A DNA stretch of 51,996 bases from Pseudomonadaceae bacterium (GTDB lineage: Bacteria > Pseudomonadota > Gammaproteobacteria > Pseudomonadales > Pseudomonadaceae). The first letter of the stretch is position 1, and every line of letters begins with the position of its first letter. A program made the translations under genes and the position numbers. The stretch covers positions 1 through 51,996 of the forward strand of contig JAIETJ010000086.1 in assembly GCA_019745275.1 (NCBI GenBank), given 5' to 3'. This document shows, one piece after another, positions 18,715 to 27,825 of this stretch. The notes beneath the pieces were generated by a model, which had not been told where the DNA came from, made no database searches, and saw only the letters and a list, made by a program, of their open reading frames with translations.

Positions 18715-20490
18715 TTACTCGGCTTTCGGTTGCTCGCGCAAGCGGATGTGTAATTCACGCAGGGCTTTGTTATCCACTGCGCCCGGCGCTTGAGTCATCA
18801 CGCAAGCCGCGCTCTGGGTTTTCGGGAAGGCGATCACTTCGCGAATCGACTGCGCGCCGGTCATCAGCATCACCAGACGATCCAGACCAAAAGCCAAACC
18901 TCCGTGGGGTGGTGCGCCGTACTTCAAGGCGTCAAGCAGGAAGCCGAACTTCTCTTGTTGCTCTTCTTCACTAATACCCAGCACGCGGAATACGGTTTGC
19001 TGCATACCCTTGTCGTGGATACGGATCGAACCGCCGCCCAATTCAGTGCCGTTCAGCACCATATCGTAGGCGCGTGACAGAGCGGCCGCCGGATTGGCTT
19101 CCAGCTCGGCCGCGGTGCAGCTCGGAGCGGTAAACGGGTGGTGCATGGCGGTCAGACTGCCGTCGGCGTTTTCCTCGAACATTGGGAAATCCACCACCCA
19201 CATCGGTGCCCACTCGCAGGTCAGCAAATTCAGGTCGTGACCGAGCTTGATCCGCAGTGCGCCCAGCGCTTCGCTGACCACTTTATAGGTGTCGGCACCG
19301 AAGAACACGATGTCGCCATCCACCGCACCAACGCGATCGAGGATCACGTTAAGGTTTTCCAGAGGAATGTTTTTCACGATCGGCGATTGCAGACCTTCAA
19401 CACCCTTAGCGCGCTCATTGACCTTGATGTAAGCGAGGCCGCGAGCACCGTAGATGCCGACAAACTTGGTGTAATCGTCAATTTGCTTACGCGGCATGCT
19501 GCCGGCACCCGGCACGCGCAAGGCAGTTACCCGGCACTTAGGATCGTTGGCCGGGCCGCTGAATACCTTGAAGTCAACGTTTTGCAACTGATCGGCAACG
19601 TCGACCAATTCCAGCGGGTTACGCAAGTCTGGCTTGTCCGAGCCGTAACGGCGCATGGCCTCGGCGAGGGTCATGTGCGGGAAATCACCGAATTCCAGAT
19701 TCAGCACTTCTTTAAACAGCTGGCGAATCATCTTCTCGGTGATGGCCATGATGTCGGCTTCGTCGAGGAAGCTGGTTTCAATGTCGATCTGAGTAAATTC
19801 TGGCTGGCGATCGGCACGCAGGTCTTCATCCCGGAAGCATTTGGCGATCTGGTAGTAACGGTCAAAACCGGCCACCATCAACAACTGCTTAAACAACTGC
19901 GGCGATTGCGGCAAGGCAAAGAAGCTACCGGCATGGGTACGGCTCGGCACAAGATAGTCACGGGCGCCTTCTGGAGTGGCGCGGGTGAGAATCGGGGTTT
20001 CCACATCGAGGAAACCATTTTCGTCCAAGTAACGACGAATGCTGGTGGTGACGCTGGAGCGCAGCTTCAACTTGGCGGCCATTTCCGGGCGGCGCAGGTC
20101 GATAAAGCGATAACGCAGGCGGGTTTCTTCGCCCACGTCGGTGTATTCATTGAGTGGAAACGGCGGGGTTTCCGACTCGTTCAGCACTTCCAGTTCATAA
20201 CCGAGCACTTCAATCGCGCCAGACGCCATGTTGGCATTGCCGGCACCGGCGGGACGCAAGCGCACCTTACCGGTGATTTTGACGACATATTCACTGCGCA
20301 CGCGGTCGGCGATAGCAAAGGTCTCGGCGCGATCAGGATCGAACACCACCTGCGCCAGGCCATCACGGTCACGAATATCCAAGAAAATCACCCCGCCGTG
20401 GTCGCGGCGACGGTGCACCCAACCACACAGAGTAATTTCCTGACCGTCTAAGGCTTCGTTCAACTGGCCGCAATAATGGCTGCGCATCAT
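18715..20490 (-). CDS. aspS: Aspartyl-tRNA synthetase
   Basis: A class II synthetase that charges tRNA-Asp; the P. aeruginosa enzyme also charges tRNA-Asn for later amidation. With the ATG at 20488-20490 it starts [14 protein letters not shown] and has 591 aa, the size I know for Pseudomonas. An OB-fold anticodon domain (1-105) contains [20 protein letters not shown]. Class II motifs follow: [16 protein letters not shown] (motif 2) and [12 protein letters not shown] (motif 3), with the GAD insert between. fmdB lies upstream. Confidence 0.98.
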   Translation of the reverse strand: MMRSHYCGQLNEALDGQEITLCGWVHRRRDHGGVIFLDIRDRDGLAQVVFDPDRAETFAIADRVRSEYVVKITGKVRLRPAGAGNANMASGAIEVLGYELEVLNESETPPFPLNEYTDVGEETRLRYRFIDLRRPEMAAKLKLRSSVTTSIRRYLDENGFLDVETPILTRATPEGARDYLVPSRTHAGSFFALPQSPQLFKQLLMVAGFDRYYQIAKCFRDEDLRADRQPEFTQIDIETSFLDEADIMAITEKMIRQLFKEVLNLEFGDFPHMTLAEAMRRYGSDKPDLRNPLELVDVADQLQNVDFKVFSGPANDPKCRVTALRVPGAGSMPRKQIDDYTKFVGIYGARGLAYIKVNERAKGVEGLQSPIVKNIPLENLNVILDRVGAVDGDIVFFGADTYKVVSEALGALRIKLGHDLNLLTCEWAPMWVVDFPMFEENADGSLTAMHHPFTAPSCTAAELEANPAAALSRAYDMVLNGTELGGGSIRIHDKGMQQTVFRVLGISEEEQQEKFGFLLDALKYGAPPHGGLAFGLDRLVMLMTGAQSIREVIAFPKTQSAACVMTQAPGAVDNKALRELHIRLREQPKAE

Positions 20491-20541
20491 GATGTAGGTT
20501 CTCGTCATTCTGGAATTTGGGGTTTTGCTAAAGAGCCAGCT

Positions 20542-20763
20542 CTATTCGGCCTTGTCGCCGCCAGCCAGGTTTTTTTTACTGCCGGTCTTAAAATCGGTTT
20601 CATACCAGCCATTGCCCTTAAGGCGAAAGCCGGGCATCGACAACAGCTTTTTCAGCTCAGGCGCTTTACAGCTCGGGCATTCGAGCAGCGGTGCATCACT
20701 AAACTTCTGAATGGCTTCCAGCTGGTGATTACAACTGCTGCACTGGTAATCGTAAATCGGCAT
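20542..20763 (-). CDS. FmdB-type zinc ribbon protein
   Basis: 73 aa. The N-terminal half is a zinc ribbon with paired cysteines (YQCSSCNHQLE and LECPSCKAPELKKLL), typical of the FmdB/CxxC_CxxC family. The C-terminal half is short and polar. Often found before aspS in pseudomonads. Function unknown; a regulatory role was proposed for the methylotroph FmdB. Confidence 0.92.
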   Translation of the reverse strand: MPIYDYQCSSCNHQLEAIQKFSDAPLLECPSCKAPELKKLLSMPGFRLKGNGWYETDFKTGSKKNLAGGDKAE

Positions 20764-20862
20764 TGGCTTTTCTCAATAAGCAAAAAAACAGCAGCGCAAG
20801 ACCGCGCCCACAGGCAAGGGGCGCGATTATATATGGTTAATCGCCCCCGCGCAGCCGCCTAG

Positions 20863-21023
20863 CAGCCTGCCGAATTTAACGCTGTTCTACTGCGGAAAAG
20901 CCGGACTTGGTCATTTTTTGCGCGCTTCCTTGTTGAATAGAATGACTATTCGCCTCAAAAGAGCGCAAAAACTGCCTCAAGCCGGTCTTTCCCTCGCTAC
21001 GAACGGTTAAGTCCGACAGGCTG
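20863..21023. mobile_element. MITE-like element C with CTAG duplication
   Basis: 161 bp. The ends CAGCCTGCCGAATTTAACG and, read inward from the right, CAGCCTGTCGGACTTAACC are terminal inverted repeats. CTAG flanks both sides (20859-20862 and 21024-21027). The interior is itself palindromic (GAATAG/CTATTC, TTTTTTGCGCGC against GAGCGCAAAAA), so the RNA would fold into one long rod. No coding frame. It occupies most of the gap between fmdB and the HPt gene at 21098; nothing else was seen in that gap. Confidence 0.75.
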
Positions 21024-21097
21024 CTAGCCCTTCCACTCGTGCAGAGCCATCTATACTGGCTGGACAGCCTTGGCTTGTTAGCTTGCGGAGCGCCGTT

Positions 21098-22216
21098 ATG
21101 ACCATTCCCTGCCCGACCGACCTATCCAACGATCTGCTCGAAGACTTTCGTCTCGACGCCGCCGAGCAATTCCCGCGCTGCGAGCAATTGCTGATTGAAC
21201 TCGAACATTTTCCAACCGATGAACAGCGCTTGCACGAACTGTTTCGGGTGATTCACACACTCAAAGGCAATCTTACTTTTGTCGGCCTGAACGCTTTAAT
21301 GCCACTGCCGCAAGCCATCGAAGACTTGCTTGAAGGGCTGCGTGAGCAGCGCCTGAGTTTCGACAGTTTACTCGGCGACGTCCTGCTAGTAGCCCTCGAC
21401 CACCTGCGCGAACTGATCCGCGAAGCCTTGGGCGGCGCGCATGCGCAACTAAACGCCAGCCAGTTGGATGGCCTCTGCCAAGCCCTACACAACCTCGCAC
21501 AAAGCCCTAGCAGCAAACAAACCGAGCAGCGGCGCAGCCTCCTGCAACAACTCGACCCCAGCACCCAACTGCAACTACCGCCGGCACGCGAGCAGCCTCA
21601 GGTACAACACCTGTTCAACCAATACGGCATCGGCGACGATGCGGACTTGCTGTTTTTTGCCGAGTTAATGCAAGCCGGCGAGTACCGCTCGCACTTCTGG
21701 GCCGGGCGCGGACAGCGCCTGCTCAGCCTGAGCCTGATGATTAATCGCCAAGCCGGCAGCCCGGTAGCGCCCGAGCAACTGGCCGCAGCGGTATGCCTGC
21801 ATGATCTAGGCATGGCTTTCTTGCCGCTCGAACTACTGCATAAAGAGCAGAGCCTAAGCCGCGAAGAGCGCCGCCACATGCAAGCACACCCGCGCATGGG
21901 CTTTGACCTACTGCGCAAAATGCCACGCTGGGCAGACGCCAGCGAAATCATCCTGCAACACCAAGAACACGCCGACGGCTCGGGCTACCCCAAAGCGCTG
22001 AGCGAAGCGGAAATTTGTCCCGGCGCGCTGATTCTTAACATCGTCGACACCTTCGATGCACGCACCCATGAACGCGCCCACCAAACACTGAGTAAACGTC
22101 CGTTAATTCGCGCCATTCTAGAGATAAACGCCCTCGCGGGCAGCCAGTTCAGCAGCAAATGGGTCGAACAGTTCAACCATGCCTTGCAAACTAGCCCGAC
22201 CCTAGCCCAACCATGA
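21098..22216 (+). CDS. HPt domain fused to a degenerate HD-GYP domain
   Basis: 372 aa. Residues about 10-115 form a histidine phosphotransfer domain with HTLKGN (phosphorylatable H53). Residues about 200-350 form an HD-GYP-like domain with CLHDLGM, HPRMG and DGSGYP. The usual HHE before DGSGYP reads HQE, and the Lys of HDxGK is Met, so cyclic-di-GMP phosphodiesterase activity may be lost or changed. The start at 21098 has GCGGAG 7 bases upstream; an upstream TTG in frame was not used. Followed after 106 bp by a GGDEF gene, suggesting one signalling pair. Distant from well-studied proteins. Confidence 0.85.
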   Translation: MTIPCPTDLSNDLLEDFRLDAAEQFPRCEQLLIELEHFPTDEQRLHELFRVIHTLKGNLTFVGLNALMPLPQAIEDLLEGLREQRLSFDSLLGDVLLVALDHLRELIREALGGAHAQLNASQLDGLCQALHNLAQSPSSKQTEQRRSLLQQLDPSTQLQLPPAREQPQVQHLFNQYGIGDDADLLFFAELMQAGEYRSHFWAGRGQRLLSLSLMINRQAGSPVAPEQLAAAVCLHDLGMAFLPLELLHKEQSLSREERRHMQAHPRMGFDLLRKMPRWADASEIILQHQEHADGSGYPKALSEAEICPGALILNIVDTFDARTHERAHQTLSKRPLIRAILEINALAGSQFSSKWVEQFNHALQTSPTLAQP

Positions 22217-22322
22217 GTGATCTACCGGCAAAATATGTAGCGAATTTGTGGCCACAACTGCTTATTCCTCGTCGGACTCATCTATCCTGCAGCAATACGG
22301 ACTATGGAACTCAGTGACGAGC

Positions 22323-23390
22323 ATGAGCCAAGCACCCAAAACAGCCTCGGTGAGCGACCTATTCCCCGAGGACCCGCGCGAAGCTGCTGGCTTACTCAAG
22401 CAGGCAGTGCCGCTCATGATGCGCCATCAAATCGCGCCGAATCCGGTGCAGTACGCGTTGTGGTACGCCTATAGCCAAGGCAAAAATCCAGATTTAAACA
22501 AACGCCTCGATAAAATTGTCGGCGACTTTGAGGTATTTCCGCCAGAAACCGCGCTTAAACTGTTTCGCGAGCACATTATTCGTAATGAGCTAGAAGACGC
22601 CCGCATTGGCCAGCAACAGGTTGTCGACTTGGTTGATGATATTGAAGGCGACGTGTTGCGCAGTGTGGCCGGCAGCACCACTTACAACGAAAGCTTAGCC
22701 AGCGGGTTATTAGCCCTACGCGATCCGCAGGATGAAAACCTGCCCAGCGTGCTCAGCGACTTACAAGAAAGCACCTTGCAAATGCAGGAGCAGCAAGAAA
22801 AGTTCCTCTATAAACTGCGCACTGCGCAAACCGAAATCCAACATTTGCGCAGCCAGCTCGACCGGGCGCACATGGCCGCGACGCTCGACAATCTGACGCA
22901 AATTTTTAATCGCAACGCCTTCACCCACTTACTGGACAAAGCCCTGAAGTCCGATCATCAGGGACTCGCTTTGGTCATGCTCGACATCGACCACTTCAAA
23001 ACCTTCAACGACCAATATGGTCATCCACTCGGTGATCGAGTGCTGCAGCATGTCGGCCAACTGCTACGCGAACTACTGCCCGCCCGCTCCATGGCTGCCC
23101 GCTACGGTGGTGAAGAGTTCTGCGTGATTATGCGCGACTGCTATGACCTGCAAACCGCCTACGAATTTGCCGAGCGCTTACGCCTCAAGGTGCAAGCGCT
23201 ACGAGTCAAAATGCGCAGCACCGACAAGGTGCTCGACAGCATTACTGCCTCCTTCGGCCTCGCCCTTGCTCAAGCCGGCGACGACATGGAAGGCTTAATC
23301 ACCCGCGCCGACGATCAACTCTACAAGGCCAAGCACAATGGTCGAAATCAGGTGCAACCGAGCCCAAGTTTGCCGGCTTTAACCGCTTGA
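22323..23390 (+). CDS. Diguanylate cyclase (GGDEF)
   Basis: 355 aa. The N-terminal half (about 15-130) is a soluble helical domain (LLKQAVPLMMRHQIAPNPVQ) seen in some Pseudomonas diguanylate cyclases. A coiled coil (about 145-185) joins it to the GGDEF domain. The active site is RYGGEEF (GGEEF 262-266), with LDNLTQIFNRNAF and LDIDHFKTFNDQYGH intact. The inhibitory RxxD site is absent: the corresponding residues are P253 and S256. A GTG at 22248 would extend it by 25 residues; the ATG at 22323 gives the better N-terminus. No membrane segment. Confidence 0.9.
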   Translation: MSQAPKTASVSDLFPEDPREAAGLLKQAVPLMMRHQIAPNPVQYALWYAYSQGKNPDLNKRLDKIVGDFEVFPPETALKLFREHIIRNELEDARIGQQQVVDLVDDIEGDVLRSVAGSTTYNESLASGLLALRDPQDENLPSVLSDLQESTLQMQEQQEKFLYKLRTAQTEIQHLRSQLDRAHMAATLDNLTQIFNRNAFTHLLDKALKSDHQGLALVMLDIDHFKTFNDQYGHPLGDRVLQHVGQLLRELLPARSMAARYGGEEFCVIMRDCYDLQTAYEFAERLRLKVQALRVKMRSTDKVLDSITASFGLALAQAGDDMEGLITRADDQLYKAKHNGRNQVQPSPSLPALTA

Positions 23391-23563
23391 TTTGAGTAGC
23401 CCCGCCGTTTGCTGTTAAATACGCCCCGTGCTGCATTTTGCGAGATTTTCGCCAGATGCACATAGGCCGTGTTGCGTGCCTGTCCAACGCCATTTTTGCC
23501 TACATGGCGAACCACGCAAACGCTGCTCTTCCTCGTGTTCCATCTTAAGTGAGCTAATTAAAT

Positions 23564-24157
23564 ATGTTGAAAATTGTCCACCTGTTAACCGGTGCAGCCG
23601 CGCTACTGTTGTCCTTTATCCCAAGCCTGCGTAGCGAAGCTGTACCTTATCTACAACAACCTGACGCGCTCTATCTTGGGCTGTTTGGTCTATTCAACTT
23701 GCTCTACGCGCCAGAAGTCACGCAAAGCCGCGAGCGCCTACAAAACCTCGTATCGGTTCTATTGGTCTTTGCTGTCGCCCTGCAAACTATGATTCTGCTT
23801 GCACCTATGCCATTGATCGGCTCCCAACCTGCAGCACTCTTTGCATTTTTGGCCGTAACGGCTGCCGTAGCTCTCAACCTCACGCTGAACCTTCGCCAGA
23901 ATCGTGCTTACAGCCCAGCCGAGCCGCAAGACCTCGGCGACCGCGAAACTGGCACAGTGAAGTGGTTCAATACATCGAAAGGCTTTGGCTTTATCTCGCG
24001 TGATTCTGGCGACGATATTTTCGTGCACTTCCGGGCTATCCGTGGCGAAGGCCATCGCGTGTTAGTCGAGGGCCAGCGCGTCGAGTTCGCCGTAATGCAA
24101 CGCGACAAAGGCCTGCAAGCTGAAGACGTGATTGCCGCACTGCCAAGCCGCCGCTAA
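23564..24157 (+). CDS. Membrane protein with C-terminal cold-shock domain
   Basis: 197 aa. Residues 1-105 are hydrophobic with about four membrane helices ([63 protein letters not shown]). Residues about 127-195 are a cold-shock domain with RNP1-like KGFGFISRD and RNP2-like DIFVHFRAI. Same position relative to slyX and HIT as PA0961 in P. aeruginosa. An RNA- or DNA-binding domain tethered to the membrane is unusual. The 173-bp leader contains CGCCAT/ATGGCG, a possible stem. Confidence 0.93.
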   Translation: MLKIVHLLTGAAALLLSFIPSLRSEAVPYLQQPDALYLGLFGLFNLLYAPEVTQSRERLQNLVSVLLVFAVALQTMILLAPMPLIGSQPAALFAFLAVTAAVALNLTLNLRQNRAYSPAEPQDLGDRETGTVKWFNTSKGFGFISRDSGDDIFVHFRAIRGEGHRVLVEGQRVEFAVMQRDKGLQAEDVIAALPSRR

Positions 24158-24186
24158 GCAAGGCTAATGGCGTTAAACACGCCAAT

Positions 24187-24220
24187 AAAAAAGCCCGCAT
24201 CCATGGATGCGGGCTTTTTT
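24187..24220. terminator. Bidirectional terminator, perfect palindrome
   Basis: A 34-bp perfect palindrome centred on CATG, with AAAAAAGCCCGCATC at one end and its complement at the other. It ends both the cold-shock gene (plus) and slyX (minus). Confidence 0.95.
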
Positions 24221-24228
24221 TATGACTA

Positions 24229-24435
24229 TCAATAGTGCGGTGGCGGCGTGTGCTGGTCGTCGATGCTGAACTGGCTTTGCTGCTCGTCTTGGCGCTTCAG
24301 CAAGGCGGCGAATTGCAGTTGTAGGCGGTCAATTTGCCGCTGCTGGCTAACCACCACGTCATTTAAACTTTGAATCGTGTCGTCTTGAAAGCTCAAACGG
24401 CACTCCAACTCGTTAATCCGTGCATCCACACTCAT
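24229..24435 (-). CDS. slyX: SlyX family protein
   Basis: 68 aa, nearly all one coiled coil (INELECRLSFQDDTIQSLND to about residue 50), ending in a short tail with PPPHY, the family signature. Function unknown. Starts 3 bp after the HIT gene on the same strand, as in P. aeruginosa. Confidence 0.95.
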   Translation of the reverse strand: MSVDARINELECRLSFQDDTIQSLNDVVVSQQRQIDRLQLQFAALLKRQDEQQSQFSIDDQHTPPPHY

Positions 24436-24438
24436 AGC

Positions 24439-24864
24439 TCACCCAGTCACAAAACTAAAATCATCGGCTAACGCCATGCGCAATTTAGCCATCACCGCCG
24501 CCAATTGCTCGGCGCTATACGGCTGCGCAGGCAGCTTACCCCAAACCGGCGCAGGCCAAACGGCGTCGTCGCGGCGACGCACTATCACATGCATATGCAG
24601 TTGACTGACCATATTACCGAGGTTGGCGACGTTAATTTTGTCGGCGGCAAAGGTGTCTTTGAGGGTTTCCGCCAGCTCACTGGTTTCTTGCCAGAGCAGC
24701 TGTTGATCGGCGATATCCAGCTGGAACACCTCGCTCATATCCTCGCGGCGCGGCACCAAAATAAACCACGGAAACTGCGCATCGTTCATCAACAATAAAC
24801 GGCACAGGGCAAAATCACCGATCAGCAAGGTGTCCTGCTGCAAGCGTGCATCGAGGGTAAACAT
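24439..24864 (-). CDS. HIT family nucleotide-binding protein
   Basis: 141 aa. The histidine triad region reads SQLHMHVIVRR, so the first His of the triad is Gln and the central and catalytic His are kept; this QxHxH form is common in the proteobacterial HIT-like group. FILVPRREDMSEVFQL and INVANLGNMV are also typical. Likely a nucleotide or dinucleotide hydrolase; substrate unknown. Likely co-transcribed with slyX. Confidence 0.93.
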   Translation of the reverse strand: MFTLDARLQQDTLLIGDFALCRLLLMNDAQFPWFILVPRREDMSEVFQLDIADQQLLWQETSELAETLKDTFAADKINVANLGNMVSQLHMHVIVRRRDDAVWPAPVWGKLPAQPYSAEQLAAVMAKLRMALADDFSFVTG

Positions 24865-24985
24865 GGCGGTAGCTCCCAGTTATCATCCAGTCCTGACAGT
24901 TTAGCGGGCAAACCGCTAAAGCTGCCAAGAATGCCTGAGAGAATAACGCCCGCTCAACCGAGCGCATAAGCAAGCGCCGCCGGCG

Positions 24986-26455
24986 TCAACCCGCAGGTAC
25001 CGCCTGGCGTGACAGGGTTACCTGCACTTCGAGCCCGGACAAAGGCGCGTCGCGCAGTTCAATCGAGCCACCATGCAGTTCAACCACTCGCTGCACAATC
25101 GACAGCCCTAGGCCGGCGCCCTGCCCCATACCCTGACGATAAAAACGCTCAAATAACTTAGCTCGCAGTTCAGCCGCAACCCCCGGCCCGCTGTCTTGCA
25201 CCCGCAGCACAACCGTGCTGGGTAGCGCCTCGAGACAGACACAAATACGTCCGCCGTCAGGGGTGTATTGCAAGGCATTGCCGACTAGATTCTGTAGCAA
25301 GGTGGCCAAACTTGGAGCATCGGCGAGCACGCTGAAATCGTCACCCTGAGTTTGCAGTTCAAGCTCTTGCTGGCGATCAAGCGCCAGTGGCGTTAGCTCA
25401 GCCAGTTCTTGGCGAGCCAGAGCGGCCAAGTCCAACTGGGTCATGCTCAATTGCACCGCCGCCGGCTCTAGCCGCGCCAAGGTCAAGAGCTGGGTCACCA
25501 CCCGCGTCGCCCGCTCGACGCCATTGCCCAGTTGCAACAAGGCATTCGCGCGATCAAGCGGATCAGGGGCCTGCTGGGCATTTTGCGCATGAATACGCAG
25601 CACCGCCAACGGGGTGCGCAACTCGTGTGCGGCGTCGGCTAAAAAGCGCTGTTCACGGGCCAATAACTGGCCAATTTGCAGCAGCAAACGATTCAGCGCG
25701 GCCACCATCGGTTCAAGTTCGCGTGGCAACGGTGCCAGTAACAAGGGAGCTAAGTTATCCGGGCCTCGACTCTTAATATAACTAACCATCGCCGCCAGCG
25801 GCGCCAAGCCCCAGCCAATGGCCAACCAAATCAACACCGCCAGCATCACCAGACCCAGCAACTGCGGCAGCATCATGCGTCTGGCGATCAGGCCAACCAA
25901 TTCACCGCGCACATCCTCACGTTCACCCACCAGAATCCAGCGCTCATCAGGCAAATCATGCAGCAAGAACATTCGCCACTGATAAGCGCCGACTTGCACC
26001 CGGTGGTATCCAGCCAGCGTAGCCGGCAGGGCCGCTGTACTCGCGGCCGCAGATTGCCTGGGCGGCAAGCTGAGTAATAATTGCGCCAGCAACTCACTTG
26101 GCGCGCTGGCTGACTGCAGCAGTGGCTGGCCACGGCTATCGAGCAACTGAAACGCCATTTTGCTTTCGTAAGGATGTCCGCTGCGCAGATCCTCATCCTC
26201 GTATTCATCGGCCCCCTCGCGCGGACCAGCAAACGCCTCATCCAGCGCTGCCTGCAACACATGCTGGGTATCGACCGACACCTCCCGACCAAGCATGCCT
26301 TGCAGCAGGCGCGCGGTTTGCGCCAACTGAGCATCGAACAACTCTTCGATCTCATGATTAGCATCGCGATAGCTTTTGTACGAGATCAGCAGCATCGACA
26401 AGCTCAGCACACCGAGCACCAACACCAAGGTACGAGCACGAATAGAATGCAGCAT
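24986..26455 (-). CDS. Sensor histidine kinase, QseC/PmrB-like
   Basis: 489 aa from the ATG at 26453-26455 (TAGGTG just upstream; a GTG two codons earlier is possible). TM1 is about 8-26, with a periplasmic domain of about 160 aa and TM2 about 196-220. A HAMP-like linker follows, then the phosphoacceptor motif LADAAHELRTPLAVLR with H277. The ATPase has NALQYTPDGG (N box), DSGPG (G1) and GLGLSIV (G2). The periplasmic part has an acidic patch at residues about 80-90 (EGADEYEDEDL) that could bind cations. Last gene of a seven-gene operon, 6 bp after its regulator. Confidence 0.93.
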   Translation of the reverse strand: MLHSIRARTLVLVLGVLSLSMLLISYKSYRDANHEIEELFDAQLAQTARLLQGMLGREVSVDTQHVLQAALDEAFAGPREGADEYEDEDLRSGHPYESKMAFQLLDSRGQPLLQSASAPSELLAQLLLSLPPRQSAAASTAALPATLAGYHRVQVGAYQWRMFLLHDLPDERWILVGEREDVRGELVGLIARRMMLPQLLGLVMLAVLIWLAIGWGLAPLAAMVSYIKSRGPDNLAPLLLAPLPRELEPMVAALNRLLLQIGQLLAREQRFLADAAHELRTPLAVLRIHAQNAQQAPDPLDRANALLQLGNGVERATRVVTQLLTLARLEPAAVQLSMTQLDLAALARQELAELTPLALDRQQELELQTQGDDFSVLADAPSLATLLQNLVGNALQYTPDGGRICVCLEALPSTVVLRVQDSGPGVAAELRAKLFERFYRQGMGQGAGLGLSIVQRVVELHGGSIELRDAPLSGLEVQVTLSRQAVPAG

Positions 26456-26461
26456 GCACAC

Positions 26462-27133
26462 CTACTTATTAGTCAACGCGGTATCGAGCAAATAACCAAC
26501 CCCGCGCACGGTGCGGATTAGCTCAGGGAAAAACTTTTTCCGCAGGTGATGAATATGTACCTCCAGGGCATTGCTCTCGACCTCCTCATCCCAGCCGTAG
26601 AGCACCTGCTGGAGTTTATCGCGGGTTAACACTCGGCCCGGCTGCACCAGCAATTCGTGCAGGAGTAAAAATTCTTTACGCGGTAAATTGATGATTTTTT
26701 GCTCATAACGAACCTCCTGCGTGACCGGGTCGAGGCTCACGCCGCGAAACTCCAGCAGCGGCTGAACACGATTAAAACTGCGCCGCAACAACGCCCGCAA
26801 GCGGGCTTTGAGCTCGGCAACATCGAAGGGTTTGGTTAGGTAATCGTCGGCGCCGGCGTCTAACCCGGCGATCCGATCATGGGTCGCATCACGGGCGGTG
26901 AGCACCAGCACCGGCAGCGGATTGCCTGCCGCGCGCAAGGTTTTCAGCACTTGCAAACCGTCCATACGCGGCAAGCCCAGGTCGAGAATCAGCAACTCAA
27001 AACTTTCACTGCTCAGCGCATGCAGGGCGCTCACGCCATCGTGCAGCCAATCGACGGTATAGCCTTCGGGCTTAAGCGCGGTGCGAATGCCCTCGCCCAA
27101 GGCAAGATCATCTTCAACCAACAGGATGCGCAT
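26462..27133 (-). CDS. OmpR-family response regulator, QseB/PmrA-like
   Basis: 223 aa. Receiver domain 1-115 with acidic pocket VEDDLALG, phosphoacceptor D51 in LILDLGLPRMDGL, T in VLVLTARD and K101 in LTKPFD. Winged-helix DNA-binding domain about 130-218 (LPRKEFLLLHELLVQPGRVL and RTVRGVGYLL). Cognate of the adjacent kinase. A direct repeat CTTAA-N6-CTTAA upstream of the operon (31475-31490) resembles boxes bound by this subfamily, so it may control its own operon. Confidence 0.95.
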   Translation of the reverse strand: MRILLVEDDLALGEGIRTALKPEGYTVDWLHDGVSALHALSSESFELLILDLGLPRMDGLQVLKTLRAAGNPLPVLVLTARDATHDRIAGLDAGADDYLTKPFDVAELKARLRALLRRSFNRVQPLLEFRGVSLDPVTQEVRYEQKIINLPRKEFLLLHELLVQPGRVLTRDKLQQVLYGWDEEVESNALEVHIHHLRKKFFPELIRTVRGVGYLLDTALTNK

Positions 27134-27162
27134 GCCGATCCTCCATTAATAGCCTACTGAGC

Positions 27163-27813
27163 TTACTTAAGCTCAGCCTGCACTTTGAGCAGTAATGCAC
27201 TGATTTCCGCCCTCCGACCTTGATCAGCCACTTCCCGACCTAGCCGAGCATCGGCTTGTAGGGCTTTATCCAGCGCCACTTTGGCTTCGCTGTAGCGCTT
27301 TTGCCGAAACAGATAATCGCCGTAAAAGTAGTTAGGGTCGATGCCTTTAGGATTTAACTGCAGGGCTTGTTTAAGCAACTTCTCGGCCTGCTCATCATCG
27401 CCAAAACCAATCGGCCAGCCCGGCACCTGATAGTAGAGCGCGCCCATGCTGGTGTACGCCGAACCATCCAAGGCCTGCGGATTGAGCTTCACCGCCTCTT
27501 CCAAGCTGGCCTTAGACTGCTTAACCAAATCCAGCGCACCCAGCCCGCCTTTTGCGCCGGCATAGGTGCTGAGCACAATGCCACGCCAAATATAGAACTC
27601 GGCGTCTTGAGGGTTGTTGCGCACCAAGGTTTCGGCTTCCGCCGCCAGCACCGCGAATGCCGCCTCACGTTGCTCTTTAGGCAGTTGATAATTGATTTCA
27701 GCCCAGCGCCCCTGCAACAACTGCAGGCTCTTCTGCGCGCCCTCAGTCAGGGCAAAACTTGGCAGACTCAGCGCACACAACAGACCTGCAGCAAGGCAAC
27801 GTAATTTGATCAT
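27163..27813 (-). CDS. Secreted TPR-repeat protein
   Basis: 216 aa from the ATG at 27811-27813 (TTGGAG about 7 bases upstream). Signal peptide MIKLRCLAAGLLCALSLPSFA. The mature part is made of TPR-like helices: NPQDAEFYIWRGIVLSTYAG, LNPQALDGSAYTSMGALYYQ and LNPKGIDPNYFYGDYLFRQK. Probably periplasmic. No catalytic motif. It lies between the dehydrogenase and the two-component pair, so it may assist export, sensing or assembly; that is inference. Confidence 0.85.
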   Translation of the reverse strand: MIKLRCLAAGLLCALSLPSFALTEGAQKSLQLLQGRWAEINYQLPKEQREAAFAVLAAEAETLVRNNPQDAEFYIWRGIVLSTYAGAKGGLGALDLVKQSKASLEEAVKLNPQALDGSAYTSMGALYYQVPGWPIGFGDDEQAEKLLKQALQLNPKGIDPNYFYGDYLFRQKRYSEAKVALDKALQADARLGREVADQGRRAEISALLLKVQAELK

Positions 27814-27825
27814 GGTCAACTCCAA

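Noticed and set aside
19138..20451. A 437-codon open frame on the plus strand
   Set aside because: It lies wholly antisense to aspS and has no recognisable domain. It is a by-product of the codon use of aspS.
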